Of a DNA stretch of 64,000 nt, positions 39,866 through 48,987 are shown piece by piece (within the stretch, counting starts at the first letter, position 1; every line of letters begins with the position of its first letter). The notes beneath the pieces were generated by a model. That model saw nothing but the letters and a program-made list of their open reading frames with translations. It was not told the origin of the DNA and ran no database searches. Both the position numbers and the translations under genes were made by a program. This DNA comes from UBA2112 sp964488555 (GTDB taxonomy: Bacteria; Patescibacteriota; Saccharimonadia; Saccharimonadales; Saccharimonadaceae), in the NCBI GenBank assembly GCA_964488555.1, contig CAZAUF010000005.1, forward strand, positions 1 through 64,000. Direction: 5' to 3'.

Positions 39866-41484
39866 TGTTTGCAGGCACCAAAGCACTTGTCGGACTGATA
39901 CTTCGGCGTGATCGAATCAAGCTGCCGGTTTGGATAGTCGGTATCGTAGCGTCGCTTCTGTCGGTCGTGCCGGTACTACGCGAGACATACGGTGATCAAG
40001 CGAGCTGGACTGCTCTATATCAGTCACTTTCCAGTAATGCAGCAGGGTTGTTTCTCACTGGACCCATGGACAGCGCGACATTTGGCGGTGTCGTGACGAT
40101 CGAAACGCTGCTATGGTGGGGGCTTGCGGTCGCATTTATGAATACACTGCTTATCGTACGTCATACACGTCTCAACGAAGAGATGGGCGCGCAGGAACTG
40201 CTACTTGCCGGACAGGTGCATCGTGGTGCTGGACTTCTATCGGCACTGAGTGTCGCATTTGTGGCTGATATGGCAATCGCTGTGGGTATAGGTGCAGGTT
40301 TGGCACTGATGGAGCCGACATGGGGCGCGGGTGCTTGGTTGTATGGATTGGCGATCGGTATCTTCGGCTTTGTGTGGGCAGTGATCGCAGGTATAGTAGT
40401 GCAGCTCGTCGAAAGCGCGCGCTCAGCCAACGGTATGCTTGCAGGACTCATTGGTATTGCATTTGCCATTCGTGGTGTAGGCGATTTCATGAGTAACATA
40501 GGTGCGGATGGGTTACTGCAACCCGCATGGATGAGTTGGTTTAGCCCGTTCGGATGGATGCAAGCCACTCGAGGATTGACCGCACCAGAATGGTGGCCGC
40601 TTGCTATTCCTGTCGTATTTGTTGTCGTGGCTATCCCTGTCGCATTTTGGCTGCTTAGCAAGCGAGACGTCGGTGCGGGTATTTTGCCAGCTCGCAAAGG
40701 ACGCGCGCGGGCATCGGCATTTCTCCAGACGCCACTTGGACTGACATGGAAACTACAGAAAAACATCTTTGTGGGTTGGATGGCCGGTTCGCTCGCGACG
40801 GTGATGACAATCAGCGTGCTACTCCCTGAGATGAGTCATGTCTACGAAAGCTCTGAGAGCACGAGAGCACTTATAGAAGCAATGGGTGGAACTGGTGCAA
40901 TGATTCCGGCATTTTTGTCGGTGATGCTTGCCATCATAGCAGTGATGGTACTGGCATATGTCGTGCAGGGACTGAGTAAGCTAAGCAGTGAAGAGTCAAG
41001 CGGACATTTGGAAAACTTGCTCGTTCTACGACTTGCTCGCGTCAAATGGTTGAGTCTGCATACTCTCGTGGTGCTCGTGGGTGGTGCGATAATGTTGATG
41101 ATCTCTGGTGCTACGCTCGCGATTGCCGTGAATACCGGCACCGACACGACGGCGAGCGTATGGAGCTATATCATTGCCGGACTATCTTATTTTCCGGTGT
41201 TACTCTTGTTTGCCGGCTTATATATAGTGCTGTTTGGTTTGTTGCCGCGTATTGTCGGTGTGGTGGTGTGGGTCCTGTTTGGGTATGTTGCATTCATGTC
41301 GTGGCTGGGTCCGCTTTTCAAGCTTGAGCAGTGGATTATGGACCTGTCGCCGCTCAGTCATGTCGCACCCGCACCGGCTCAAGATATCGTACTGGGACCC
41401 CTTGTGGTTATGACGTGTATCGCACTGATATTGCTGACTATAGGCATCGCGGCATTTCGCGTGCGCGATGTCCAAACGTCATAA
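39862..41484 (+). CDS. ABC-2 type exporter permease, fused two-half form
   Basis: 540 residues with about twelve membrane helices in two halves (about 20-250 and 300-535), each starting with a long helix after an amphipathic segment. 'MMFAGTKALVGLILRRDRIKLPVWIVGI' at the N-terminus resembles 'tetronasin/polyketide exporter' permeases of actinobacteria and firmicutes. It works with the ATPase encoded directly upstream. The substrate is unknown and might be an antibiotic, lipid or surface polymer. An outward pump in a small genome suggests defence or interaction with a host bacterium. Confidence 0.85.
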   Translation: MMFAGTKALVGLILRRDRIKLPVWIVGIVASLLSVVPVLRETYGDQASWTALYQSLSSNAAGLFLTGPMDSATFGGVVTIETLLWWGLAVAFMNTLLIVRHTRLNEEMGAQELLLAGQVHRGAGLLSALSVAFVADMAIAVGIGAGLALMEPTWGAGAWLYGLAIGIFGFVWAVIAGIVVQLVESARSANGMLAGLIGIAFAIRGVGDFMSNIGADGLLQPAWMSWFSPFGWMQATRGLTAPEWWPLAIPVVFVVVAIPVAFWLLSKRDVGAGILPARKGRARASAFLQTPLGLTWKLQKNIFVGWMAGSLATVMTISVLLPEMSHVYESSESTRALIEAMGGTGAMIPAFLSVMLAIIAVMVLAYVVQGLSKLSSEESSGHLENLLVLRLARVKWLSLHTLVVLVGGAIMLMISGATLAIAVNTGTDTTASVWSYIIAGLSYFPVLLLFAGLYIVLFGLLPRIVGVVVWVLFGYVAFMSWLGPLFKLEQWIMDLSPLSHVAPAPAQDIVLGPLVVMTCIALILLTIGIAAFRVRDVQTS

Positions 41485-41509
41485 AAAGACTTGACCTTGA
41501 TAAATTTGG

Positions 41510-41515
41510 TATAAT
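41510..41515 (+). promoter_or_regulatory. extended -10 box of the PBP gene
   Basis: TGG-TATAAT, 8 bases before ATG 41524. Confidence 0.55.
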
Positions 41516-41523
41516 GGATACAC

Positions 41524-43980
41524 ATGAAGCGTCAAGGAAAATATACCAGACGCGTGACGCCGACCCAGAAGGTCAAGCGCCAGTACCGACGACGATTTCG
41601 TTGGTGGCGGCAGCTCAGCTGGAAGAAGCGAGGTCTGGTAATAGGTGGGGCACTTCTGGCGTTTATGGTGTTGACGCCTCTTTTGACGTACCTCTATTTC
41701 GCGCGTGATATCTCTGATATGGATCGGTTGATGAACCGTAACAATACTGGCGTGGTTTTTTATGCTAATGATGGCAAGACAGAGATTTATAGCAGCGGTC
41801 GGGCAGCTCACCGTGATCTGGTGCCACTCGATAAAATCTCACCACACATGAAACACGCGCTCATTGCCGCCGAGGATAAAGATTTTTACGAGCACAACGG
41901 TTTTTCAATTTTGAGTACCCTGCGTGCCGTTTATGGATATATTGTGAATGGCGGCGGTAGCTTTGGCGGATCAACTATCACGCAACAGCTGGCCAAAATC
42001 ACCGTGTTGAGCAGCAACCGTAGCTTTATGCGGCAATATCAAGCGTTTTCGATTGCGGTAGCGATAGAAAATACATATTCCAAAGATCAGATATTGGCTA
42101 TGTATCTGAACTCTGCCTACTTTGGCGAGGGTGCATTTGGTGTGGAGGAGGCGGCGAAAGTGTACTTTGACACGACACCCGACAAGTTGAGTTTGGCGCA
42201 GTCTGCCATGCTTGTCGGTTTACTGCCAGCACCAAGTATATACTCCCCAGTGAGCGGTAACGCGGAATATGCCAAGGAACGTCAGACGACTGTACTCAGC
42301 CGTATGGTCACCAACGAGTACATCACGGAAAAAGAAAAAGAAACTGCGTTGGCGAAAAAGCTGAAGTATGAGCCGCCGAGAGCACCTATAAATGACAGTA
42401 AGGCACCACATTTTGCTCAAATGGTTCTGGACCAGTTGTACGAAAAGTACGGTGAAGAAACGGTGACTCGTAGCGGCTATCAGGTCACGACAACGCTTGA
42501 TGCCGACGTGCAGAAAAAGATGAAGACCGCACTTGATGCCAATATGCCGACGATTAATCGGAATGGTGGGCACAATGCAGCTGCTGTCGCGATTGACCCG
42601 ACGAGCGGTGAGATTCGAGGGCTAATAGGTAGTTACGACTGGAGCGACGAAGACTACGGTAAAGTTAATATCGTCACATCATTGCGCCAGCCTGGCTCCA
42701 GCTTCAAACCGATCTACTATGCGCACGCACTTGCGGACGGCGTCATTACTCCGGCGACGATTCTCCACGATGTAAGAAAAGATTTTGGCGGAGGATATAT
42801 ACCGCAAAATGCTGACAGGAGATTCCGCGGTGACGTGACAGTACGTAGCGCGCTGAACCAGTCACTCAACATCCCATCTGTCGAAGTCATGCAGAAATAT
42901 GGTATCGACAAGAGCGTGGATGCAGCACAGAACATGGGTCTTGGCAGTATCAATGACGACAAAAATTATGGCTTGAGTCTGGCACTTGGTTCAGCAGAGG
43001 TGACACCGCTTGCGCTGACCAATGCTTATGCAGCATTTGCCAACGAAGGCGAGCAATTCAACACGACGGTTATCAAAAACATCAAGAATAAGTTCAATGA
43101 TCAAATTTATACGGCAAATGAACAGTCCAAGCAGGTTATTAGTCCGCAGGGAGCATTCCTCATTTCTGATATTCTGTCCGACAACACCGCACGAGCACCG
43201 ATTTTTGGTAGTACACTCAATGTGTACGATGCCAAGACAGGGGCGGTCAAAAAGGTTGCTGTCAAAACCGGTACGACCAATGATTCACGCGATGCCTGGA
43301 CTGTAGGGTATACGCCGCAGCTCGCTATGGGTGTCTGGGTTGGCAACAACGACAACGAAGCAATGCTCAATGGCGGCTCGATTATGGCCGGTCCGATATT
43401 CACCAGAGCTATGGGTTCGATATTGGCGGGCGTAGATACGAAATTTACGCCACCATCCGGGGTCACTCAGCGTAATGTGTGTTTCAGTAATCACGGCCTA
43501 GCAGACAACTCGGTCAAGGGACAAACGTACAGGGAGTATTTCTTGGATTCGGCACTGCCAAGTGCGCGGTGTTCCGCGAAGAGTTCGTCGCCATCACCAA
43601 GTCCGAGCAAATCGGCAACACCGGACGATGATGTGAACTTGTCGATGACACTATCGGCCAATCCTAGCGGTAGTGCACCTCAGGATACGCCAGTCACATT
43701 TACAGTCACGCTTTCTGATAGTGCAGCGACAGGATCAGTGACATTTATGGATGGTGATCAAACGCTCGGTACGCCTCAGGTGTCAGGTGGCAGCGCGTCG
43801 ATTATTACACCGTTCTTGTCTCCTGGTCCGCATACGATCGTTGCAACGTTTACGCCAGACGATTCATCGCAGTTTGACAGCATAACAAAATCACTTAACT
43901 ACACCATTAGCAATGGAAACGGTACGCGATCAAGAGATGATGACAATAGAGGGCGTCGCGGATTTTTTGATCGCGGTTAG
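41524..43980 (+). CDS. class A penicillin-binding protein with Ig-like C-terminal domain
   Basis: 818 residues. A basic N-terminus and a membrane helix (about 40-60) are followed by the GT51 glycosyltransferase (EDKDFYEHNG with the catalytic Glu, GGSTITQQLAK) and the transpeptidase (S392-x-x-K395, S447-L-N, K581-T-G). An Ig-like repeat domain of the Big family lies at about 705-800 (MTLSANPSGSAPQDTPVTFTVTL) and the end is basic and Gly/Arg/Asp-rich (RGRRGFFDRG). It polymerises and cross-links peptidoglycan at the outer face of the membrane. The Ig-like domain is an unusual extra at the C-terminus and may contact surface polymers. Confidence 0.95.
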   Translation: MKRQGKYTRRVTPTQKVKRQYRRRFRWWRQLSWKKRGLVIGGALLAFMVLTPLLTYLYFARDISDMDRLMNRNNTGVVFYANDGKTEIYSSGRAAHRDLVPLDKISPHMKHALIAAEDKDFYEHNGFSILSTLRAVYGYIVNGGGSFGGSTITQQLAKITVLSSNRSFMRQYQAFSIAVAIENTYSKDQILAMYLNSAYFGEGAFGVEEAAKVYFDTTPDKLSLAQSAMLVGLLPAPSIYSPVSGNAEYAKERQTTVLSRMVTNEYITEKEKETALAKKLKYEPPRAPINDSKAPHFAQMVLDQLYEKYGEETVTRSGYQVTTTLDADVQKKMKTALDANMPTINRNGGHNAAAVAIDPTSGEIRGLIGSYDWSDEDYGKVNIVTSLRQPGSSFKPIYYAHALADGVITPATILHDVRKDFGGGYIPQNADRRFRGDVTVRSALNQSLNIPSVEVMQKYGIDKSVDAAQNMGLGSINDDKNYGLSLALGSAEVTPLALTNAYAAFANEGEQFNTTVIKNIKNKFNDQIYTANEQSKQVISPQGAFLISDILSDNTARAPIFGSTLNVYDAKTGAVKKVAVKTGTTNDSRDAWTVGYTPQLAMGVWVGNNDNEAMLNGGSIMAGPIFTRAMGSILAGVDTKFTPPSGVTQRNVCFSNHGLADNSVKGQTYREYFLDSALPSARCSAKSSSPSPSPSKSATPDDDVNLSMTLSANPSGSAPQDTPVTFTVTLSDSAATGSVTFMDGDQTLGTPQVSGGSASIITPFLSPGPHTIVATFTPDDSSQFDSITKSLNYTISNGNGTRSRDDDNRGRRGFFDRG

Positions 43981-44346
43981 CTAAAAACGACCTGAATCGT
44001 AGAAGAAGTGGTGATCATGACCAGCTTGCGGCATACTCAAAGCCTCGGGGTAGCTTAGTAGGACGAAGCCGAGTGCGACGATGAAAAACGATGCCATCAA
44101 TGCGAGTGCACCCAGAACTATACCGGCAATTGCCATGCCTTTATGTTGCTGATTAACAAGCGCGACAATACCGAAAATCAAAGCGACAGCACCGAGCATG
44201 ACGCCGAGAAACGGTACCCAACCGAACAGAAAGGCGAAGATACCGACGGACATTGACGTGACCGCGAGTCCATTTGATGGCTGAACAAGTTTTTCTGCTT
44301 TTTCTTCGACTACCTTTTTCTTGCTTGCACTGGGTTTGCTTGGCAT
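43981..44346 (-). CDS. DUF4190-like small membrane protein
   Basis: 121 residues. A basic, Lys/Ser-rich N-terminus (MPSKPSASKKKV) precedes two hydrophobic helices (about 30-60 and 70-100) of the repeating type 'LAVTSMSVGIFAFLFGWVPFLGVMLGAVALIFG' and 'GMAIAGIVLGALALM', which is the DUF4190 pattern. A GGAGAA site precedes the start. The stop abuts that of the PBP gene with no spacer. The function of DUF4190 is not established. Confidence 0.75.
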   Translation of the reverse strand: MPSKPSASKKKVVEEKAEKLVQPSNGLAVTSMSVGIFAFLFGWVPFLGVMLGAVALIFGIVALVNQQHKGMAIAGIVLGALALMASFFIVALGFVLLSYPEALSMPQAGHDHHFFYDSGRF

Positions 44347-44428
44347 GACGATTCTCCGTTTATCTCTCTATTTGTTATAGCATAGTCGGCCGGGGTGGTT
44401 CAACGATGACCCCGGTGAATAAGTGTGT

Positions 44429-44434
44429 CATAAT
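44429..44434 (+). promoter_or_regulatory. extended -10 box of ruvA, leaderless
   Basis: TGT-CATAAT, 6 bases before ATG 44441. It selects that start over a GTG 18 bases upstream (44423) that would lie before the -10 box. Confidence 0.6.
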
Positions 44435-44440
44435 GGCAGT

Positions 44441-45016
44441 ATGATTGCACATGTAGAGGGAACGGTTACAGAAAAATTATTGACGTCAGTCATCGTAGAT
44501 GTTCGCGGGGTCGGATACGAAGTTAATGTCGCGACGAGTGATTATGAGCGTGCATCGCTGAATGAAACGATCAAGTTTTATACGTATCATCATATCCGTG
44601 AGCAATCACAGGATTTGTTCGGATTCAGTACGCTCGCGGCGAAGAAGCTGTTTGAACTTTTGATTACCGTGCAGGGAGTCGGTCCAAAAGCGGGACAATC
44701 GATATTGTCACTCGGTGACAGCGAGGTGGTCAGAAATGCCATCGCGAACGGCGACAGCGCGTTTATCGCCAAGGCGTCCGGCGTCGGCAAACGCATCGCC
44801 GAACGCGTGGTTGTTGATCTTTCCGACAAGGTTGGCTCGCCGCTCCGTTACGATACGAGCAATACCGGCGTGTCGCAACCGATGACGCATACCGATGAGG
44901 CACTCGAAGCACTCATGGCACTTGGTTATAGTCTCGCCGACGCGACCAAAGCACTTGAAGGCGTGCCGACCGAGCTATCGACAGCCGACCGCGTCACACA
45001 GGCGTTAAAAGGGTAA
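44441..45016 (+). CDS. ruvA: Holliday junction branch-migration protein RuvA
   Basis: 191 residues from ATG 44441. The N-terminal OB domain ('MIAHVEGTVTEKLLTSVIVDVRGVGYEVNV'), helix-hairpin-helix motifs ('LLITVQGVGPKAGQSIL', 'FIAKASGVGKRIAERVV') and the C-terminal UBA-like domain ('DEALEALMALGYSLADATKAL') are complete. RuvA binds Holliday junctions and loads RuvB. The gene lies 85 bases before a small membrane-protein gene and 565 bases before ruvB, each with its own promoter, rather than in the usual ruvAB operon. Confidence 0.95.
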   Translation: MIAHVEGTVTEKLLTSVIVDVRGVGYEVNVATSDYERASLNETIKFYTYHHIREQSQDLFGFSTLAAKKLFELLITVQGVGPKAGQSILSLGDSEVVRNAIANGDSAFIAKASGVGKRIAERVVVDLSDKVGSPLRYDTSNTGVSQPMTHTDEALEALMALGYSLADATKALEGVPTELSTADRVTQALKG

Positions 45017-45089
45017 GTCGGTTATAGTCTCAAAGGTAGTTGGCTCCACAATTCGTTCGATCTTCGTATTCAATGTGCTTATGGTAGGG

Positions 45090-45095
45090 TATGAT
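45090..45095 (+). promoter_or_regulatory. -10 box of the 144-residue gene
   Basis: TATGAT, 6 bases before ATG 45102. It favours that start over a GTG at 45075. Confidence 0.5.
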
Positions 45096-45101
45096 AAAAA
45101 C

Positions 45102-45536
45102 ATGAATTACAGACGAGTATCTTCACGATACTTTTTACTGGCACGACTGGTCATTATTTTGGCAGTTTTAGGGCTTGGTGTTTTTGTCGTTGCGAATGTC
45201 GGTGAAGATCTTTCGCAGACTGCTTTTGGCTTAATCGCGTTTATCATAAGCGCGGCGGCATTGTTGTTGACGACGCTACAAAGCGTGTCGATCGTCAAGC
45301 AGGAGCAATTGACCGAACAAGCGGTGCGTGAGGTACGAGAGACAGGTGAACAGCTGAAATTACTGATTAGCAGTGACCGCAAGTTAGCGCATCAGGTCAA
45401 TGAGGATATCGAACTGGATCGTAAAATTATCGAAGTACTTGAAGAACATAGCGTGGGCGATAGTCACGATGCACGACGTGATGCTGCCAAACGTATTCGC
45501 AAACTGTTGCACAAGTCACACGGCACCTCATCGTAA
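45102..45536 (+). CDS. two-span membrane protein with coiled coil, unknown
   Basis: 144 residues from ATG 45102. Two adjacent helices (about 10-30 and 39-58) are followed by a charged heptad-like segment 'EQLTEQAVREVRETGEQLKLLIS...' that predicts a coiled coil (about 66-115), and a basic end 'RRDAAKRIRKLLHKSHG'. It sits between ruvA and ruvB. The short spacing to ruvB and its own -10 box suggest separate regulation. The family is not recognised; any link to recombination is positional only. Confidence 0.6.
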   Translation: MNYRRVSSRYFLLARLVIILAVLGLGVFVVANVGEDLSQTAFGLIAFIISAAALLLTTLQSVSIVKQEQLTEQAVREVRETGEQLKLLISSDRKLAHQVNEDIELDRKIIEVLEEHSVGDSHDARRDAAKRIRKLLHKSHGTSS

Positions 45537-45569
45537 ATTCAAAGGCTGTCTTTAGACAGAGCGGTGTGG

Positions 45570-45575
45570 GATAAT
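45570..45575 (+). promoter_or_regulatory. extended -10 box of ruvB, leaderless
   Basis: TGG-GATAAT, 6 bases before ATG 45582. The in-frame GTG at 45564 lies before the box and cannot be on the transcript. Confidence 0.6.
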
Positions 45576-45581
45576 GATGGC

Positions 45582-46601
45582 ATGGCTATAGAACGAATCG
45601 TCGATACGTCCGTACATGATGACGACAATGACGAACAGGTAATCGAACTGACATTGCGACCGCAGACGTTCGCTGACTACGTGGGGCAGGAGCATCTGAA
45701 GAAGAATCTGCAGCTTGCTATCGCGGCGGCAAAAAAACGCGGTGAGCCGGTCGATCACGTGCTTTTATATGGTCCGCCGGGCCTTGGCAAGACGACGATG
45801 GCGACGGTCATCGCCAATGAAATGGGTGCCGGTCTTCGCGTGACGGCCGGTCCGGCCATCGAGCGTGCAGGTGATCTGGCGAGCATACTGACCAACCTTG
45901 CGGACGGCGACATATTGTTTATTGACGAGATTCACCGCCTGGGTCGCACGGTCGAGGAAGTGTTGTATTCGGCCATGGAAGATTTCAAACTCGACATCGT
46001 GATCGGCAAAGGTCCGGCGGCGCGAAGCGTGCGGCTGGATTTGCCGAAGTTCACGGTTATCGGCGCGACGACTCGCGCGGGAGCACTTGCGGGACCACTG
46101 CGCGATCGATTCGGTATGCATCATCGATTGGAATTTTATACTCCTGATGAAATTCAACAAATCATCACTCGCGCTGCAGGACTACTGGGTAGCAAGATTG
46201 ATACGAAAGCCGCCGCGATGCTGGCAGAGCGATCACGTTTGACGCCGCGTATAGCCAATCGTCTGCTCAGACGCGTTCGAGACTACGCGGATATCAACGG
46301 CGACGGTATCATTGACACGGTCATCACAACCGACGCACTCAAGTTGCTCGAGGTCGATGAGTTGGGACTCGACCCTGCAGATCGGCGATTACTGGGTAGT
46401 GTACTTGAGCATTATGGGCATAATCCTGTTGGGCTTACCACCATAGCAGCACTGACCGGGGACGAAACCAGCACAATCGAAGATTTTCATGAGCCTTATC
46501 TGATGCAAATTGGTCTGGTTGAGCGCACACCACGTGGACGTAAGGTGACCATGAAGGCTGCTAAACATCTCGGGACACACCCACAGCGAGAATTACTGTA
46601 A
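45582..46601 (+). CDS. ruvB: Holliday junction helicase RuvB
   Basis: 339 residues from ATG 45582. 'LYGPPGLGKTTMATVIA' (Walker A), 'ILFIDEIHRL' (Walker B), 'VIGATTRAGALAGPLRDRFG' (sensor 1 and arginine finger region), and the C-terminal winged helix ('EPYLMQIGLVERTPRGRKVT') identify the AAA+ RuvB. It drives branch migration as a hexamer with RuvA. 'LRPQTFADYVGQEHLKKNL' at the N-terminus confirms the family start. Confidence 0.97.
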   Translation: MAIERIVDTSVHDDDNDEQVIELTLRPQTFADYVGQEHLKKNLQLAIAAAKKRGEPVDHVLLYGPPGLGKTTMATVIANEMGAGLRVTAGPAIERAGDLASILTNLADGDILFIDEIHRLGRTVEEVLYSAMEDFKLDIVIGKGPAARSVRLDLPKFTVIGATTRAGALAGPLRDRFGMHHRLEFYTPDEIQQIITRAAGLLGSKIDTKAAAMLAERSRLTPRIANRLLRRVRDYADINGDGIIDTVITTDALKLLEVDELGLDPADRRLLGSVLEHYGHNPVGLTTIAALTGDETSTIEDFHEPYLMQIGLVERTPRGRKVTMKAAKHLGTHPQRELL

Positions 46602-46624
46602 CGAAAAACGAGCACTCCTAGTGA

Positions 46625-46630
46625 TATAAT
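46625..46630 (+). promoter_or_regulatory. extended -10 box before the PH-domain gene
   Basis: TGA-TATAAT, 7 bases before ATG 46638. Confidence 0.6.
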
Positions 46631-46637
46631 AATTGTC

Positions 46638-47363
46638 ATGAGTTCCAAGGAGCAACCTGACTACAGTCAACCCGTCGCCTACGACAAGGATGGTCGACCC
46701 CTTTATGCGCACCCACCCAAAGATTTAGGACAGCAGGCGTCATCACAGGTCGTTCACGTGGCTCGCTCAATCGACCCGGTGAAACCGCAGATTTCAGAGG
46801 AGACGAGGCGTCTCCATGAAGAATCTGTCGCAAAGTACCCACGTTTGAATCTCAGCGAGGGCGAGTATGTGATCAGTGCTGTGCGTCGTCACTGGATAGG
46901 ATTGTTGACGCCGGTGTTTGTCGGAGCATTTTTGGTGCTATTCGTTATTGCTGGTCTTGTGAGTTATCCCGTGCTTGTACCAAATGGCAATCCTCCATTT
47001 GAGTCACTACTACTGCCTGCCGCGCTATTTCTCACGTTGATAGGTCTCGGTGTGTATATCGCCGTATGGGTATATCTGAATAACCGCTTTTTCTTAACCA
47101 ATGAGAGCGTGATACAGGAAATCCAAACCAGCCTGTTTGCACACCACGAACAGACGGTCAGTTTGCTGAATATCGAAGATGCCAGTTATACCCAGAGCGG
47201 TATAGTGCAGGTATTGTTTGGGTACGGCTCCATACGATTGAGCACCGAGGGTGACGAAACGACGTATCGTTTCCACTATGTTTCAAATCCGAAGCATCAG
47301 ATAGCACTGCTTAACAATGCAGTCGAAGCTTTCAAGCATGGTCGTCCCGTAGAGAACGATTAA
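46638..47363 (+). CDS. bacterial PH-domain membrane protein
   Basis: 241 residues. A Pro-rich, soluble N-terminus ('PVAYDKDGRPLYAHPP') leads to two helices (about 88-112 and 125-150), then 'RFFLTNESVIQEIQTSLFAHHEQTVSLLNIEDASYTQSGIVQVLFGYGSIRLSTEG', the YdbS/bPH_2 beta-sandwich. The family is a membrane-associated PH-like domain of uncertain function. The extended -10 box suggests leaderless transcription. It converges with the pseudopilin gene, their ends 17 bases apart. Confidence 0.8.
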   Translation: MSSKEQPDYSQPVAYDKDGRPLYAHPPKDLGQQASSQVVHVARSIDPVKPQISEETRRLHEESVAKYPRLNLSEGEYVISAVRRHWIGLLTPVFVGAFLVLFVIAGLVSYPVLVPNGNPPFESLLLPAALFLTLIGLGVYIAVWVYLNNRFFLTNESVIQEIQTSLFAHHEQTVSLLNIEDASYTQSGIVQVLFGYGSIRLSTEGDETTYRFHYVSNPKHQIALLNNAVEAFKHGRPVEND

Positions 47364-47380
47364 TTGCCAGTATTTTAGGT

Positions 47381-47884
47381 TTAGTGAGATCGGTTCTTTT
47401 TGACGTATTGCGCTTCACTTTGGAGATCAGCGCGAAGCGTGTAGCCCTTGCAGTTACCGTCATTGTCGCAGTCTGTCGCATCGTAATGATAGTTCTGACT
47501 TTTGCCAGAAGCGAGTGCTTCCAGGCGTTTTTCTACGTCGTCGCTCGTGTCGCCGCTATCAATCAATTTCTGTAGCTCTTCTTCACTAAGCATGTCTTTA
47601 CCGAGCGTGAAACCGTCAGGGTCAGTAAAGAGCGCAGGATCTACCGAAGGTAGGGTTTCTGCTGTCAGTGTCGCAGGATATGACTTATGTTGCTTGTAGT
47701 AAACTTCCTCTAGCGCGTAGTGCATGGCGTTTATAGCAGTTTTGCGCTGAGCATCCTGGTTGGCAACTTTCAGACTATTCATCTGGTTATAGACGAGAAT
47801 ACCGGCAAACGCCAGTACGACTATAACCACAATCAGCTCTATGACGGTGAAGCCATGCGCACGCGAATATTGCTTGACGTTCAT
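47381..47884 (-). CDS. type IV pilin-like protein (pseudopilin)
   Basis: 167 residues. 'GFTVIELIVVIVVLAFAGILVYNQM' (about 11-35) is the prepilin motif: cleavage after Gly, then Phe at +1 and Glu at +5. The hydrophobic N-terminal helix leads to a globular domain with one pair of Cys (DCDNDGNC). It is a candidate pilus subunit or pseudopilin for the machinery encoded at 50654-56239. No prepilin peptidase is in the window. TGC-TATAAT (47892-47897 on +) gives a leaderless start 7 bases later, in the same short region as the recA promoter. Confidence 0.85.
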   Translation of the reverse strand: MNVKQYSRAHGFTVIELIVVIVVLAFAGILVYNQMNSLKVANQDAQRKTAINAMHYALEEVYYKQHKSYPATLTAETLPSVDPALFTDPDGFTLGKDMLSEEELQKLIDSGDTSDDVEKRLEALASGKSQNYHYDATDCDNDGNCKGYTLRADLQSEAQYVKKNRSH

Positions 47885-47891
47885 TAGGCAT

Positions 47892-47897
47892 ATTATA
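47892..47897 (-). promoter_or_regulatory. extended -10 box of the pseudopilin gene
   Basis: TGC-TATAAT on the minus strand, 7 bases before the ATG at 47884. It lies next to the recA -10 (TATAAT, 47911-47916), so the divergent promoters nearly overlap. Confidence 0.6.
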
Positions 47898-47949
47898 GCA
47901 AAAACTGGGTTATAATAGTAATAGTTATTAATTCCGGAGGGAGAAGAAA

Positions 47950-48987
47950 GTGGCTAAAAAGGCAGAAAAAGCAGCCGTGACTGATACCGGCGCGTCAAAT
48001 GACGCCAAGCTGAAGGCACTCGGCCTGGCAATGGACCAGATTACCAAACAGTTCGGCGACGGGTCGATCATGAAACTGGGCGAAGCACACAAGGTGGACG
48101 TGGAGCTGATTCCATCTGGCGCGTTGAGCCTTGACTTAGCACTCGGAGGCGGCTATCCAAAGGGGCGTATCATCGAAATCTATGGACCGGAAAGCTCCGG
48201 CAAGACGACGCTGACGCTTCACGCGATCGCTGAAGTCCAACGAGCGGGAGGCACGGCAGCATTTATTGATGCCGAGCACGCGCTTGACCCTGCGTATGCC
48301 AAAAAGCTTGGCGTCGATACTGATAACCTGCTTGTGAGCCAGCCGGACAACGGCGAGCAAGCACTCGAAATCGCGGAAACGCTTGTGCGTAGCAATGCCG
48401 TGGACTTGGTAGTCGTTGACTCCGTAGCCGCACTGGTGCCGCAAGCAGAAATCGACGGTGACATGGGTGACAGCCACATGGGGCTGCAGGCGCGTCTGAT
48501 GAGCCAGGCACTGCGTAAGCTGACTGGTATTATCAACAAATCCAAGACGACTGTCATCTTTATCAACCAAATCCGTATGAAGATTGGTGTCATGTTCGGC
48601 AATCCCGAGACGACGACCGGCGGCAACGCGCTGAAGTTTTATGCGAGCGTACGTCTCGACATTCGTCGCATCGGCCAGATTAAAAACGGCGAAGATATCA
48701 TCGGCAACCGCACCAAGGTAAAGATCGTCAAAAACAAAATCGCGCCGCCGTTTAGAGTGGCTGAATTTGACATTATGTACAACGAAGGTATTTCCAACAC
48801 TGGCGACGTGCTCGACCTCGCTGTGCAGCACGAGATCGTTGGCAAAGCGGGTGCATGGTTTGACTACGCTGATGCCAAGATTGGTCAGGGTCGTGAGCAA
48901 ACCAAGGTATATCTGAAAGAAAATCCGAAAGTCCTCGCGGAGATTGAAAAGAAAGTCCGCGCAAAGGTAGCCGAAGAGGAGGCGTAA
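47950..48987 (+). CDS. recA: recombinase RecA
   Basis: 345 residues from GTG at 47950 with a GGAGGGAG site 6 bases upstream. 'GPESSGKTT' (79-87, Walker A), 'VDLVVVDSVAALVPQAEI' (Walker B region), 'MGLQARLMSQALRKL' (loop 1 side) and 'NQIRMKIGVMFGNPETTTGGNALKFYASVRLDIRR' are the canonical RecA blocks. RecA binds single-stranded DNA and promotes strand exchange and SOS induction. It has a leader of about 27 bases. Its TAA overlaps the ATG of the next gene by one base (TAATG), implying coupling. No LexA box was recognised. Confidence 0.98.
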   Translation: MAKKAEKAAVTDTGASNDAKLKALGLAMDQITKQFGDGSIMKLGEAHKVDVELIPSGALSLDLALGGGYPKGRIIEIYGPESSGKTTLTLHAIAEVQRAGGTAAFIDAEHALDPAYAKKLGVDTDNLLVSQPDNGEQALEIAETLVRSNAVDLVVVDSVAALVPQAEIDGDMGDSHMGLQARLMSQALRKLTGIINKSKTTVIFINQIRMKIGVMFGNPETTTGGNALKFYASVRLDIRRIGQIKNGEDIIGNRTKVKIVKNKIAPPFRVAEFDIMYNEGISNTGDVLDLAVQHEIVGKAGAWFDYADAKIGQGREQTKVYLKENPKVLAEIEKKVRAKVAEEEA

